7,481 bases of DNA from Acidobacteriota bacterium (GCA_013140875.1 JABFSB010000113.1:1-7481); one strand, 5' to 3'. Shown: positions 1-5,766, counted from the first letter of the stretch. Notes: generated from the sequence alone by a model not told the origin. Made by a program: numbers and translations.

Positions 1-471
1 AAAGTGCTTCGTGAAAGCCTGGGGGCAACCAATGTCCTTTGGCTGAACAAAGGCATCGCCGGCGACGATACGCACGGCCACGTCGATGATCTTTGCCGGT
101 TTGTGAACGAATCCACCGTCGTGCTCTGCCGCGAAGACGATCCGAACGATGCGAATTACCATTTGCTCGAAGAAAATCGTGAGCGGCTGGAAGATTTCAA
201 ACTGGAAAACGGCTCTAGGATTCAGACCGAATTTCTGCCTATGCCCGAACCACTTCATTATCGCGGCCAGCGGCTTCCGGCGAGCTATGCGAATTTTTTG
301 ATTACAAACGCGGCGGTACTCGTACCGACCTTCAACGATCCGAACGATCGCATCGCTCTCGGTATCTTGAGCGAATTTTTCCCGAACCGAAAAATCATCG
401 GCATCCACGCGGTCGATCTGGTATGGGGATTGGGTACGCTGCATTGCCTGTCGCAGCAACAGCCGATGTGA
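1..471 (+). CDS. aguA: Agmatine deiminase (AguA/peptidyl-arginine deiminase family), C-terminal fragment
   Basis: This is the C-terminal 156 codons of a gene that starts before the window. The family hydrolyses agmatine to N-carbamoylputrescine and ammonia, a cytosolic step of polyamine synthesis from arginine. Visible motifs, numbered from the first codon in the window, are GDDTHGHVDD at about 21-30, which carries the acidic and histidine catalytic residues of the guanidine-modifying fold, and GLGTLHCLSQQQP at the C-terminus with the nucleophilic cysteine at residue 149. The stretch VLVPTFNDPNDRIAL lies between them and is also typical. The fragment corresponds to the second half of the usual ~340-370 aa enzyme and ends at the normal place. 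The GTG at position 4 is an internal codon, not a start. A related arginine deiminase-like hydrolase is possible, but the GxGxxHCxxQQQP ending strongly favours agmatine deiminase. The toxin-antitoxin cassette follows 69 bp downstream on the same strand. No clear terminator was seen after the stop codon. Confidence 0.92.
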   Translation, partial: KVLRESLGATNVLWLNKGIAGDDTHGHVDDLCRFVNESTVVLCREDDPNDANYHLLEENRERLEDFKLENGSRIQTEFLPMPEPLHYRGQRLPASYANFLITNAAVLVPTFNDPNDRIALGILSEFFPNRKIIGIHAVDLVWGLGTLHCLSQQQPM

Positions 472-527
472 GTTCTTGTGAGAGGAACGGCAATTCGATC
501 GCATCACATCCGAGGAGTAAATTCGGT

Positions 528-533
528 TATACT
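528..533 (+). promoter_or_regulatory. -10-like hexamer 7 nt before the antitoxin start
   Basis: TATACT matches the bacterial -10 consensus at five of six positions and ends exactly 7 nt before the ATG at 541. Transcription would therefore begin at or next to the start codon. No good -35 hexamer is visible at 16-18 bp spacing. The only SD-like run (GAGGAG, 512-516 area) is about 25 nt from the ATG, which is too far to serve it. Confidence 0.4.
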
Positions 534-540
534 AATTGCT

Positions 541-765
541 ATGTCGACAATATCAAACGTAAAAGAGCTTGCGTTAAATCTTCCGGTTTCGGATCGAGCG
601 TCGCTGGCGTCGATATTGCTTCGTTCTTTGCCCGAGGTTCTTAGCGATGAAGACGGTGGCGTCGCGGAGGCTCACAAGCGGCGTGACGAATTGAACGCGA
701 ACCCTGAGATCGGGATTTCGCCAGAGGAACTTCGCAAACGTATTTCGGAAAGGTTCGAGATATGA
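541..765 (+). CDS. Antitoxin, putative addiction-module component family (Unstab_antitox-like)
   Basis: This 74-aa protein resembles the short antitoxin family often annotated as 'addiction module component' (TIGR02574/PF09720 type), whose members pair with ParE/RelE-fold toxins. They would bind and neutralise the toxin, and probably also repress the operon. The family pattern is visible: an N-terminal helix with LALNLPVSDRASLASILLRSL at about residues 10-30, an acidic middle (SDEDGG), a run of HKRRDEL, and the C-terminal ISPEELRKRISERF that normally wraps the toxin. The ATG at 541 is preferred because it gives the usual 70-75 aa length. A longer frame open from GTG at 478 has no ribosome-binding site and adds residues unlike the family. 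The stop overlaps the toxin start as ATGA (762-765), so the two genes are translationally coupled. The -10-like box 7 nt upstream suggests a leaderless message. Confidence 0.8.
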   Translation: MSTISNVKELALNLPVSDRASLASILLRSLPEVLSDEDGGVAEAHKRRDELNANPEIGISPEELRKRISERFEI

Positions 766-1051
766 CGACGGTGCTGCACCCACTCCTTCACGTCGATATT
801 TTGGAGGCGATGCAATTCTACGAGCGGGAAGGCGGAGGAGAACTTGCTGCAGACTTCCTCTACGAATACGAAAGAACCCTGCAAAAAATTCTTGAATGTC
901 CGCTGTCATTTCCAAGCTCGGACGAAGTTCTGCGACGTGCGATGTTCGACCGGTTCCCGTTCCACATCCTTTCAGCATCGAACCGACCCATATTTTTGTC
1001 CTCGCCGTCAGACACGAGCGGCGCGATCCGGACTTTGGTCTCGATCGGTAA
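762..1051 (+). pseudogene. ParE/RelE-type toxin, apparent frameshift near 970
   Basis: The gene starts at the ATGA overlap with the antitoxin. Residues 1-70 (762-971) read as a ParE/RelE-superfamily toxin: an N-terminal beta strand, a helix with ILEAMQFYEREGGGELAADF, then EYERTLQKILECPLSFP, then RRAMFDRFPFHIL. In the starting frame the protein then becomes unrelated and runs on to 1235, under the helicase gene. In the -1 frame from 971, the expected ending appears: FSIEPTHIFVLAVRHERRDP followed by DFGLDR and a TAA at 1049-1051. Joining the halves gives 96 aa, the normal family length. A T-run of three at 970-972 where four would keep the frame explains the break. The family acts on DNA gyrase (ParE) or ribosome-bound mRNA (RelE); the target cannot be told here. 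The shift may be a real inactivating mutation, a sequencing or assembly error, or, less likely, programmed slippage. The repaired stop lies 8 bp from the convergent helicase stop. Confidence 0.82.
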
Positions 1052-1059
1052 CACCGGCC

Positions 1060-3183
1060 CTAGTTCAAATAATCCGATCTCTTTTCAGCGACATCCACCA
1101 GTGCATCGAATTTTGGCGGCTCTTCCTCGAGAGTCCATACCTCGAACAATACGGGCGGGCATTCCATCACGAAGCGTGACGGTTTTTGCAAGACGGTTTG
1201 GCGGTTGTAATCGGTCAGCATCAGCGGGTAGGTGATGTAGAGATCGTCTTTCGCACGCGTGAGGGCTACGTACCAAAGGCGGCGTTCTTCTTCTTCGCTG
1301 TCGATCTCTTTCAAGCTTCGAGGCGACGGGAATTTTCCTTCGGCGGCCCAGATAATAAAGACCGCGCTCCATTCCAATCCTTTCGCCTGATGCACGCTGG
1401 TCAGCGTGAGCAGTTCGTCTTCCTCGCCGCCTTCGATGACCTCTTCGCCGACCATCGCCTGCGGCTCTTTGAAACGCTCGGTCGAAAGCAGGGCGAGTTC
1501 GCTCAAGAAATCTTCAGTCGACGTATATCGGTTTGCAAACTGAGCCAGTCCGCGAAGGTCTTCCATTCGGGCATCCGCGTTCTCGTAATTCTCCTGCATG
1601 TACTGCTCGTAACCGTGTTCGAGAATGAGCGATATCTGCTTCGAAGGATTGCCGCGGTTTTCCTGTGATGTGAGCAGTTCGAGCAGTACGACGAACGAAC
1701 GCCACGTCGCTTTTTCACGCAGCTTCGGCATCGACCGCAGAACCTCCATCGAAAGCGATGCGGCCGACTCACGGTGGCTCGCCTCACCCGATGGCAAAAG
1801 GCCCGCCGTACGATTCGGCACCGACGTAACGATTGCTTCGAACACGCGGTTCGCGGTCTTGTTTCCGATTCCGGGAATGAGCTTTAAGATCCGTTTCCAA
1901 GCCAGCTCATCGCGCGGGTTGACGATGATCCGCAGGTACGAGATAACGTCTTTGATATGTGCCTGCTCGAAAAAACGGACGCCGGATTGGACTCGGTAAG
2001 GAATGTTCCGTCGTGATAGTTCAAGCTGCAATTCGATCGAATGATAATGCGAACGATAGATGACGGCGATGTCCTCGAGGCTCGTGCCCTCGTCCCGCAG
2101 TTCCAATATTCGTGATGCGATAAAAACCGATTGCTGTTCGACGTCCGAACAAGGAACAAGCGCCGGTTTTAAGTCCTTTGACCGCTTCACCGCCTGCAAA
2201 ACTTTTGGAAACTGCCGCCGGTTGTTCGCGATCGAAACATTCGCCAGGCCAAGTATCTCCGGTGTTGAACGATAGTTGGTCTCGAGCTTGAAAAGCTCGG
2301 CCTCGGGGTAACGTTTCGGAAATTCGTAGATGTTCGTGAACTCGGCCCCACGCCATGCAAAGATCGACTGAGCATCGTCGCCGACTACCATAACGTTACG
2401 GTGCTTGACCGCAAGCAGGTCGATTATCTCGGCCTGCAATCGATTGGTGTCCTGATATTCGTCGACCAGAATGTGCTGAAACTGTTCGGCATAAATTTCC
2501 GCGATGGCCGGTTTTTCGATCAGTAGCTTTTTCACGTTCAGGAGCAGGTCATCATAATCCATCACGTTGCGTTCTTTCTTCCGAACCTGATAGATCGAAT
2601 CGACACGCATTATCTGCTGCGTCAACATCTCGAAATACGGATATTTTCCGGCGATCACATTCTCAACTGGCAGATCGGTATTATTGGCAAAGCTGATAAT
2701 GTCCTGCACGACGTCCCCTTTCGGGAAACGTTTGGCAGTCGTATCGATGGCCGCGTCTTCGATGCAGAGGTTGATCAGGTCGCGGGCGTCTTCTGTGTCG
2801 AGGATGGAAAAATTCGAGTCGTACTCTATGCTAGTCGCGTGTCGCCGCAGCATCAGGTTGGCAATGCGGTGAAAGGTACCGCCCCAGATGCGATGAACGT
2901 TCTGGTTGCCGGTCAAGGCTTCGACCCGGCGAAGCATTTCACGGCTTGCTCGATTGGTAAATGTGGCAAGGAGAATTCGTTGTGGGGAAACGCCCTGTTC
3001 GATTAAATAGGCGACGCGATACGTGATCGCCCGAGTCTTGCCCGTGCCCGCACCCGCAACCACCAACGTAGCTTTAGGCTGGGCCGTTACTACGCGAAAC
3101 TGCTCTTCGTTGAGTTCGCTCTTGTATCGGGTTAAGCGTTCGGGAAGCGAACTTTTATCGCGCTTTAATACATAGCGTGCCAC
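1060..3183 (-). CDS. UvrD/PcrA-family superfamily 1A ATP-dependent DNA helicase
   Basis: This 707-aa protein is an SF1A 3'-5' DNA helicase that unwinds DNA using ATP, with likely roles in nucleotide-excision and mismatch repair or in removing proteins from DNA. Motifs appear in order: Q-motif LNEEQ (24-28), Walker A AGAGTGKT (43-50), Ia LLATFTNRAS (71-80), a TFHRIA segment (103-108), MDYDDLL (208-214), Walker B VDEYQDTN (240-247), III GDDAQSIFAWRGA (268-280), IV ETNYRSTPEIL (301-311), V TSVHQAKGLEW (595-605), and VI RRLWYVALTRAKDD (634-647). The 2B-domain sequence FFEQAHIKDVISYLR lies between IV and V. All key residues are present, so it should be active. Its length is slightly below the usual 720-750 aa, and the C-terminal Tudor-like tail of PcrA/UvrD is not recognisable. 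The start is GTG at 3183; an in-frame TAG lies just upstream and no ATG falls between them. There is no Shine-Dalgarno. A TATAAA box ends 7 nt before the GTG. PcrA and Rep-like subfamilies cannot be separated by eye. Confidence 0.95.
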   Translation of the reverse strand: MARYVLKRDKSSLPERLTRYKSELNEEQFRVVTAQPKATLVVAGAGTGKTRAITYRVAYLIEQGVSPQRILLATFTNRASREMLRRVEALTGNQNVHRIWGGTFHRIANLMLRRHATSIEYDSNFSILDTEDARDLINLCIEDAAIDTTAKRFPKGDVVQDIISFANNTDLPVENVIAGKYPYFEMLTQQIMRVDSIYQVRKKERNVMDYDDLLLNVKKLLIEKPAIAEIYAEQFQHILVDEYQDTNRLQAEIIDLLAVKHRNVMVVGDDAQSIFAWRGAEFTNIYEFPKRYPEAELFKLETNYRSTPEILGLANVSIANNRRQFPKVLQAVKRSKDLKPALVPCSDVEQQSVFIASRILELRDEGTSLEDIAVIYRSHYHSIELQLELSRRNIPYRVQSGVRFFEQAHIKDVISYLRIIVNPRDELAWKRILKLIPGIGNKTANRVFEAIVTSVPNRTAGLLPSGEASHRESAASLSMEVLRSMPKLREKATWRSFVVLLELLTSQENRGNPSKQISLILEHGYEQYMQENYENADARMEDLRGLAQFANRYTSTEDFLSELALLSTERFKEPQAMVGEEVIEGGEEDELLTLTSVHQAKGLEWSAVFIIWAAEGKFPSPRSLKEIDSEEEERRLWYVALTRAKDDLYITYPLMLTDYNRQTVLQKPSRFVMECPPVLFEVWTLEEEPPKFDALVDVAEKRSDYLN

Positions 3184-3190
3184 AGTTTCA

Positions 3191-3196
3191 TTTATA
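3191..3196 (-). promoter_or_regulatory. -10-like hexamer 7 nt before the helicase GTG start
   Basis: TATAAA on the minus strand ends 7 nt before the GTG at 3183, which lacks a Shine-Dalgarno. A transcript from it would start at the GTG itself. The -35 region at 17-bp spacing (TTCCAA, 3214-3219) is weak. The spacing matches that seen before the antitoxin and AraC genes. Confidence 0.4.
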
Positions 3197-3234
3197 ACAC
3201 GCTATACCGAGAGTTGGAAGAACGCAACGCCTGA

Positions 3235-3402
3235 TCAACGTCGAATCCAACTAAAGACCAGGAACGGCAGGCCAAACAATACTACTAAAAAGTTGATCGC
3301 CCAGATCCCAGTCGGTATCAGAACAAGCGAAAGCGTCGACCGACGAACTTTCTTTTCCGACAAGACAAGACGCTGCGAGATCGGACTGCAAATACTACCC
3401 AT
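3235..3402 (-). CDS. Small single-pass membrane protein, 55 aa
   Basis: This short gene reads from ATG at 3402 to TGA at 3235. The protein has a polar, basic N-terminus (residues 1-22, with SEKKVRR at 15-21), a long hydrophobic stretch at about 24-51 (SLVLIPTGIWAINFLVVLFG then LPFLVF), and a final WIRR. By the positive-inside rule the short basic tail and the basic N-terminus compete, so topology is unclear; the helix could be tilted or a hairpin around P46. Support for coding comes from the SD-like AAGGGG about 6 nt before the ATG (3409-3414 region), the clean hydrophobic pattern, and its fit in an otherwise empty 313-bp gap on the same strand as both neighbours. The function is unknown. It lies 94 bp after the 149-aa gene and 51 bp before the helicase. 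Homologues at the same place in related genomes would be needed to be certain. Confidence 0.5.
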   Translation of the reverse strand: MGSICSPISQRLVLSEKKVRRSTLSLVLIPTGIWAINFLVVLFGLPFLVFSWIRR

Positions 3403-3432
3403 AACTACCCCTTAATTCCCTTAATACTACCC
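3394..3432. repeat. Three ACTACCC heptamers plus a tandem CCCTTAAT pair upstream of the small membrane gene
   Basis: On the plus strand ACTACCC occurs at 3394-3400, 3404-3410 and 3426-3432. Two of the copies lie in the identical 10-mer AATACTACCC (3391-3400 and 3423-3432). Between them CCCTTAAT occurs twice, at 3409-3416 and 3418-3425. On the minus strand these read GGGTAGT and ATTAAGGG. The spacings of the heptamers (10 and 22 bp) are near one and two helical turns. The last copy overlaps the first codons of the 55-aa gene and the tandem pair supplies its SD-like sequence. The cluster could be an operator or a replication-slippage product. Confidence 0.5.
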
Positions 3433-3496
3433 TTTTTTCGATGTTACTGCTTCATATATTCGATCATTAAGAGGCGTTGGATGCAAGGCCAGCACA

Positions 3497-3946
3497 TCAC
3501 ACCGCCGTGGCTATCTTCCCGCTATCACCCTTGTTCCACAGTTTGATAAGCCGCTTTCTGCTCTCCATTTTTGCATCGAAATCGGCCAGCGAGCGGACCA
3601 AATTTTCAAGCTGGATCAAATAATCAGGCTCCCGAAACATCTCGCGTATCTCGGGCAGAAAACCTTCGATCTTTGCGTAAATAAACACGTGTTCGGTGTT
3701 TGCATCAAGAAACATCTTTCGATCGATGCCGCCGTTCAGGACCAATGATGCCGCTGTATCCCAATAAGACGTGATCATTCTAAAATTCGCACTCGCCCGC
3801 TCGCCGCCGCGGTAAAGCGCAATAATGTCCATCGCCGAGTCAGGTGCAAAATCGGAAAAGTACCATTGCCTTGCGGACCGCATTTGCTCGTCCCGGCGAA
3901 GCTCGTACAGCTTCAGAATTGCCATCGTATCTTCTTGTTTGCTCAT
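3497..3946 (-). CDS. Uncharacterised 149-aa cytosolic protein
   Basis: I do not recognise a named family with confidence. The protein has no signal peptide or membrane segment and is predicted to be mostly helical. It has an amphipathic, charged N-terminus (KLYELRRDEQMRSARQWYFS at 12-31), then FAPDSAMDIIALYRGGERAS, then a conserved-looking aromatic core SYWDTAASLVLNGGIDRKMF (60-79), DANTEHVFIYAKIEGFLPEI, and a basic C-terminal helix (ESRKRLIKLW). The layout of an N-terminal helix, a YWD...N-G-ID core and a D-A-N segment recalls DUF4760-like and other uncharacterised proteins common in Acidobacteriota; this is a loose recollection, not a match. The start is certain: AGGAG (3953-3957) sits 6 nt before the ATG at 3946. 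The gene lies 75 bp after the TPR gene on the same strand and may share its transcript. The next gene is the 55-aa membrane protein. Confidence 0.82.
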   Translation of the reverse strand: MSKQEDTMAILKLYELRRDEQMRSARQWYFSDFAPDSAMDIIALYRGGERASANFRMITSYWDTAASLVLNGGIDRKMFLDANTEHVFIYAKIEGFLPEIREMFREPDYLIQLENLVRSLADFDAKMESRKRLIKLWNKGDSGKIATAV

Positions 3947-3952
3947 TCAATT

Positions 3953-3957
3953 CTCCT
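3953..3957 (-). promoter_or_regulatory. Shine-Dalgarno of the 149-aa gene
   Basis: AGGAG on the minus strand, 6 nt before the ATG at 3946. It fixes that start over the in-frame ATG seven codons later (residue 8). Confidence 0.8.
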
Positions 3958-4021
3958 GTTTAGATCGACGCTCGACGTCCGGCAAAACCGGTCTCAATTT
4001 TCGCTATCAACGCTTTCCCCT

Positions 4022-4663
4022 TCAGCTTCCGGCAAAAATCGAGATTTGCTTTGCCGCAATCAGCCTTCCGTTTGAAAGTGCGATCGCCGTGTTGAATGAT
4101 TCTTCGGCCGCCGCGAGATCGAATTTCATTGCCATGATAACGCCAAGATTATTGTGTGCCAACGCGGAATCGACGGTGCGGTTTTCGATCGATCTGCGAA
4201 ACGCGGCGGCCGCGGAATCGTAATCGTGCTCGGCCAGGTAAACGAATGCAAGATCGAACCACGCCTCGCCATCTTTTGGTTCAAGCGCGACAGCCGACAG
4301 GAACGCCTTTTTAGCACTTTGCCAGTTTTCAAGGGCTGCTTCGGTCATGCCTAACGCGTAATATGCTCGCCGATGACGGCCTCTTGCGAATTCGATCGCC
4401 GTCGTGAATTCTTTGGCGGCTTCCTTCAACTTACCTGTCCGGTAATAACAGACCCCCAAATTGTAGCGGAGCTTAATATCGAAGTCAGGAGAACTCTCAT
4501 CCGCTGCCACGACCGCAGATCGATATTGGCGAAGAGCCTGGTCGAAATTGCCGGTTGCGGCAGATTGCGTCGCCTCGTCGAACGCCCGCTTCGCCAACTG
4601 CGATTGGGCCGGAACCAAATAACTAAATAGCAGGATCGTAATTACTGAAAATAATGTGCGCAT
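4022..4663 (-). CDS. Secreted/periplasmic tetratricopeptide-repeat protein
   Basis: This 213-aa protein starts with a hydrophobic signal peptide (MRTLFSVITILLFSYLVPA, cleavage likely after A19). It has no lipobox cysteine, so a soluble periplasmic location is inferred. The rest is about five TPR units at roughly 28-57, 64-97, 98-131, 132-165 and 166-199. Typical residues are seen in YNLGVCYYRTGKLKEAAKEF, AYYALGMTEAALENWQSAKK, AWFDLAFVYLAEHDYDSAAA and HNNLGVIMAMKFDLAAAEES. Such proteins are scaffolds for protein-protein contacts; no partner can be named. The ATG at 4663 is supported by AAGGAG (4672-4677), 8 nt upstream. That Shine-Dalgarno lies entirely within an 11-bp inverted repeat (4672-4700), so translation may be controlled by RNA folding. 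The 149-aa gene follows 75 bp downstream, probably in the same transcript, and the AraC-type regulator gene lies upstream on the same strand. Confidence 0.9.
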   Translation of the reverse strand: MRTLFSVITILLFSYLVPAQSQLAKRAFDEATQSAATGNFDQALRQYRSAVVAADESSPDFDIKLRYNLGVCYYRTGKLKEAAKEFTTAIEFARGRHRRAYYALGMTEAALENWQSAKKAFLSAVALEPKDGEAWFDLAFVYLAEHDYDSAAAAFRRSIENRTVDSALAHNNLGVIMAMKFDLAAAEESFNTAIALSNGRLIAAKQISIFAGS

Positions 4664-4671
4664 TTATATAA

Positions 4672-4700
4672 CTCCTTAGACTTATCGCTAGTCTAAGAAG
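4672..4700 (-). promoter_or_regulatory. Hairpin burying the TPR gene's Shine-Dalgarno
   Basis: On the minus strand the arm CTTCTTAGACT (4700-4690) pairs with AGTCTAAGGAG (4682-4672) across a 7-nt loop, giving 11 pairs with one G-U wobble. The second arm contains the whole AAGGAG (4677-4672) that precedes the ATG at 4663. A competing 5-bp pairing of the first arm with CTAAG further upstream (plus strand 4704-4708 with 4693-4697) would free the Shine-Dalgarno. This layout fits an RNA thermometer, an attenuator or a protein-responsive leader. A DNA operator is the main alternative. Confidence 0.5.
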
Positions 4701-4777
4701 AAGCTTAGGCAATGCTGTTTATCGAATCTTTCGTCTGGTTGCGATTTGTATTCTGAAATTGCTTAGATAAGAATCCC

Positions 4778-4857
4778 GCCCGCGAAATACGCAAAAACCC
4801 CGCGGAAAAGTAAGGTCAACTCATTCTTTTTCGCGTCTTTTCGCGTATTTCGCGGGC
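4778..4857. repeat. Intergenic inverted repeat with 15-bp perfect arms (REP/MITE-like)
   Basis: GCCCGCGAAATACGC at 4778-4792 is the exact reverse complement of 4843-4857, separated by 50 bp. After one mismatch the pairing continues for four more A-T pairs inward. The right side is made of three 10-bp units at 4828-4837, 4838-4847 and 4848-4857 (TTTTCGCGTC, TTTTCGCGTA, TTTCGCGGGC). The left arm carries two of the same units in reverse. It lies between the araC stop and the TPR leader. No U-tract follows on the minus strand, so it is not a classic terminator. It resembles dispersed palindromic intergenic elements of environmental bacteria. Confidence 0.6.
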
Positions 4858-4866
4858 AAAAATTTC

Positions 4867-5730
4867 TTATGCCAGTTTTAGATCACGCCAGGTTTTAGGA
4901 GTGAACTTGGTGAACTTGCGGAACAGTGTCGTAAAGTGGCTCTGGTTCTTGAAACCGGTGCGAAGACTGACCTCAACTAAGGGCAGATCGGCATTCGACA
5001 GCAATAACTTCGCTTTTTCGATCCGTTGCCGCATAACGTATTGCTGTGGCGTGAGTCCGATAGTTTTTCTAAATGCCCGGGCAAAGTGATATTGACTTAA
5101 CTCGGCGACGGCCGCGATCTCCGAAAGGTTCAGGTCGTCCTCCAGATTCTCGGCGATAAACTCTTTTACACGCCGGACCTTGTATCCTGAAAGCCCGCCA
5201 TTTACCATGTTGGCCACCTTCGTCGTCGAATAATTTGTGAGCAAGTGCAGCGTCAGCGTTTGTATCAGCGAGTCGGTAAAAACCTTGCCGGAAGGCGTTT
5301 CCGATCTGGACTCGGCAAGCAGCGTGAGCCCGATATTTTGGATAAGAGCGTCTTCTTTCTTATATACTTCGATAAATTCGAAGTTAGGTGAAAAATTATT
5401 TTCAGCGGCTATTTTCGAAATAAACTGCGGGTCGAAGGAAAATCCCATGTTCTCGATCGGCTCATCCCAGTGCGCGGCTATCGATTGGCCGGCCGGCGTG
5501 ACACATAGGTTTCCGCTGCTGCCCCGCGTGACCACCCGTTTTCCGCTTGCGGATACCTTTTCCGTCACCAAAGAGCCGTTGATTGCGACATTGACCTCAT
5601 GATAAGCATTTTTATGCTCTATCATCCGGCCCGGCATAACGCGAGCCCAGTGAACATGAACGCCCGGCCATTCACCAAACTGTTTGCAAAGAAACGGCTC
5701 TAATTTATCCGACTTCCATTCTATCTGCAT
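4867..5730 (-). CDS. AraC-family transcriptional regulator
   Basis: From the ATG at 5730 the protein is 287 aa. The C-terminal ~105 residues (183-287) are a clear AraC/XylS DNA-binding domain. The first helix-turn-helix is LSEIAAVAELSQYHFARAFR (about 202-221), then GLTPQQYVMRQRIEKAKLLL, then the second helix-turn-helix with TGFKNQSHFTTLFRKF and TPKTWR. The N-terminal part has the look of a cupin-like sensor domain (HVHWARVMPGRMIEHKNAYH, then TPAGQSIAAHWDEPIENMGF), probably binding a small ligand. The frame is open upstream to a TTG at 5865 (332 aa). I prefer the ATG because the TTG lies 5 nt from the T-tract of the preceding gene's terminator and has no Shine-Dalgarno. The ATG has promoter-like TTGCTT (5761-5766), a 17-bp spacer and TACAAA (5738-5743). 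That -10 ends 7 nt before the ATG, so the message may be leaderless. Targets are unknown; the neighbouring secreted-protein genes are candidates. Confidence 0.9.
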   Translation of the reverse strand: MQIEWKSDKLEPFLCKQFGEWPGVHVHWARVMPGRMIEHKNAYHEVNVAINGSLVTEKVSASGKRVVTRGSSGNLCVTPAGQSIAAHWDEPIENMGFSFDPQFISKIAAENNFSPNFEFIEVYKKEDALIQNIGLTLLAESRSETPSGKVFTDSLIQTLTLHLLTNYSTTKVANMVNGGLSGYKVRRVKEFIAENLEDDLNLSEIAAVAELSQYHFARAFRKTIGLTPQQYVMRQRIEKAKLLLSNADLPLVEVSLRTGFKNQSHFTTLFRKFTKFTPKTWRDLKLA

Positions 5731-5737
5731 GAATTTC

Positions 5738-5766
5738 TTTGTAACTTTATCGATAACAAAAAGCAA
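5738..5766 (-). promoter_or_regulatory. Candidate promoter of the AraC-type gene
   Basis: Minus-strand TTGCTT (5766-5761), 17-bp spacer, TACAAA (5743-5738), then 7 nt to the ATG at 5730. The -10 matches consensus at four positions and the -35 at three, with ideal spacing. It would give a transcript starting at the ATG. Confidence 0.35.

Noticed and set aside
478..540. GTG start giving the antitoxin 21 extra N-terminal residues.
   Set aside because: No Shine-Dalgarno precedes it, the -10-like box would lie inside the coding region, and the ATG at 541 gives the standard family length.
574..978. Minus-strand frame of 134 codons over the toxin-antitoxin pair.
   Set aside because: The plus strand there codes two recognisable proteins; this frame is rich in Arg and has no family features.
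972..1235. C-terminal continuation of the toxin in its starting frame, to a stop at 1235.
   Set aside because: It overlaps the helicase gene by 176 bp and its sequence is unrelated to the toxin family, while the -1 frame matches the family to a stop at 1051.
1186..1668. Plus-strand open frame of 160 codons inside the helicase gene, and other long frames antisense to it (e.g. 1625-1999, 2060-2275).
   Set aside because: They lie opposite a helicase with every motif intact, have no ribosome-binding site and show no recognisable protein pattern. They are by-products of codon use on the real strand.
3960..4021. CCGGCAAAACCGG dyad considered as a terminator between the TPR and 149-aa genes.
   Set aside because: The stem is only 4 bp and no T-tract follows on the minus strand.
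4373..4630. Plus-strand frame of 85 codons opposite the TPR gene.
   Set aside because: The minus strand codes well-formed TPR units and a signal peptide; this frame has no signal of its own.
4712..4756. Short plus-strand frame of 14 codons from an ATG in the TPR leader.
   Set aside because: Too short, with no ribosome-binding site, and in the leader region of a minus-strand gene.
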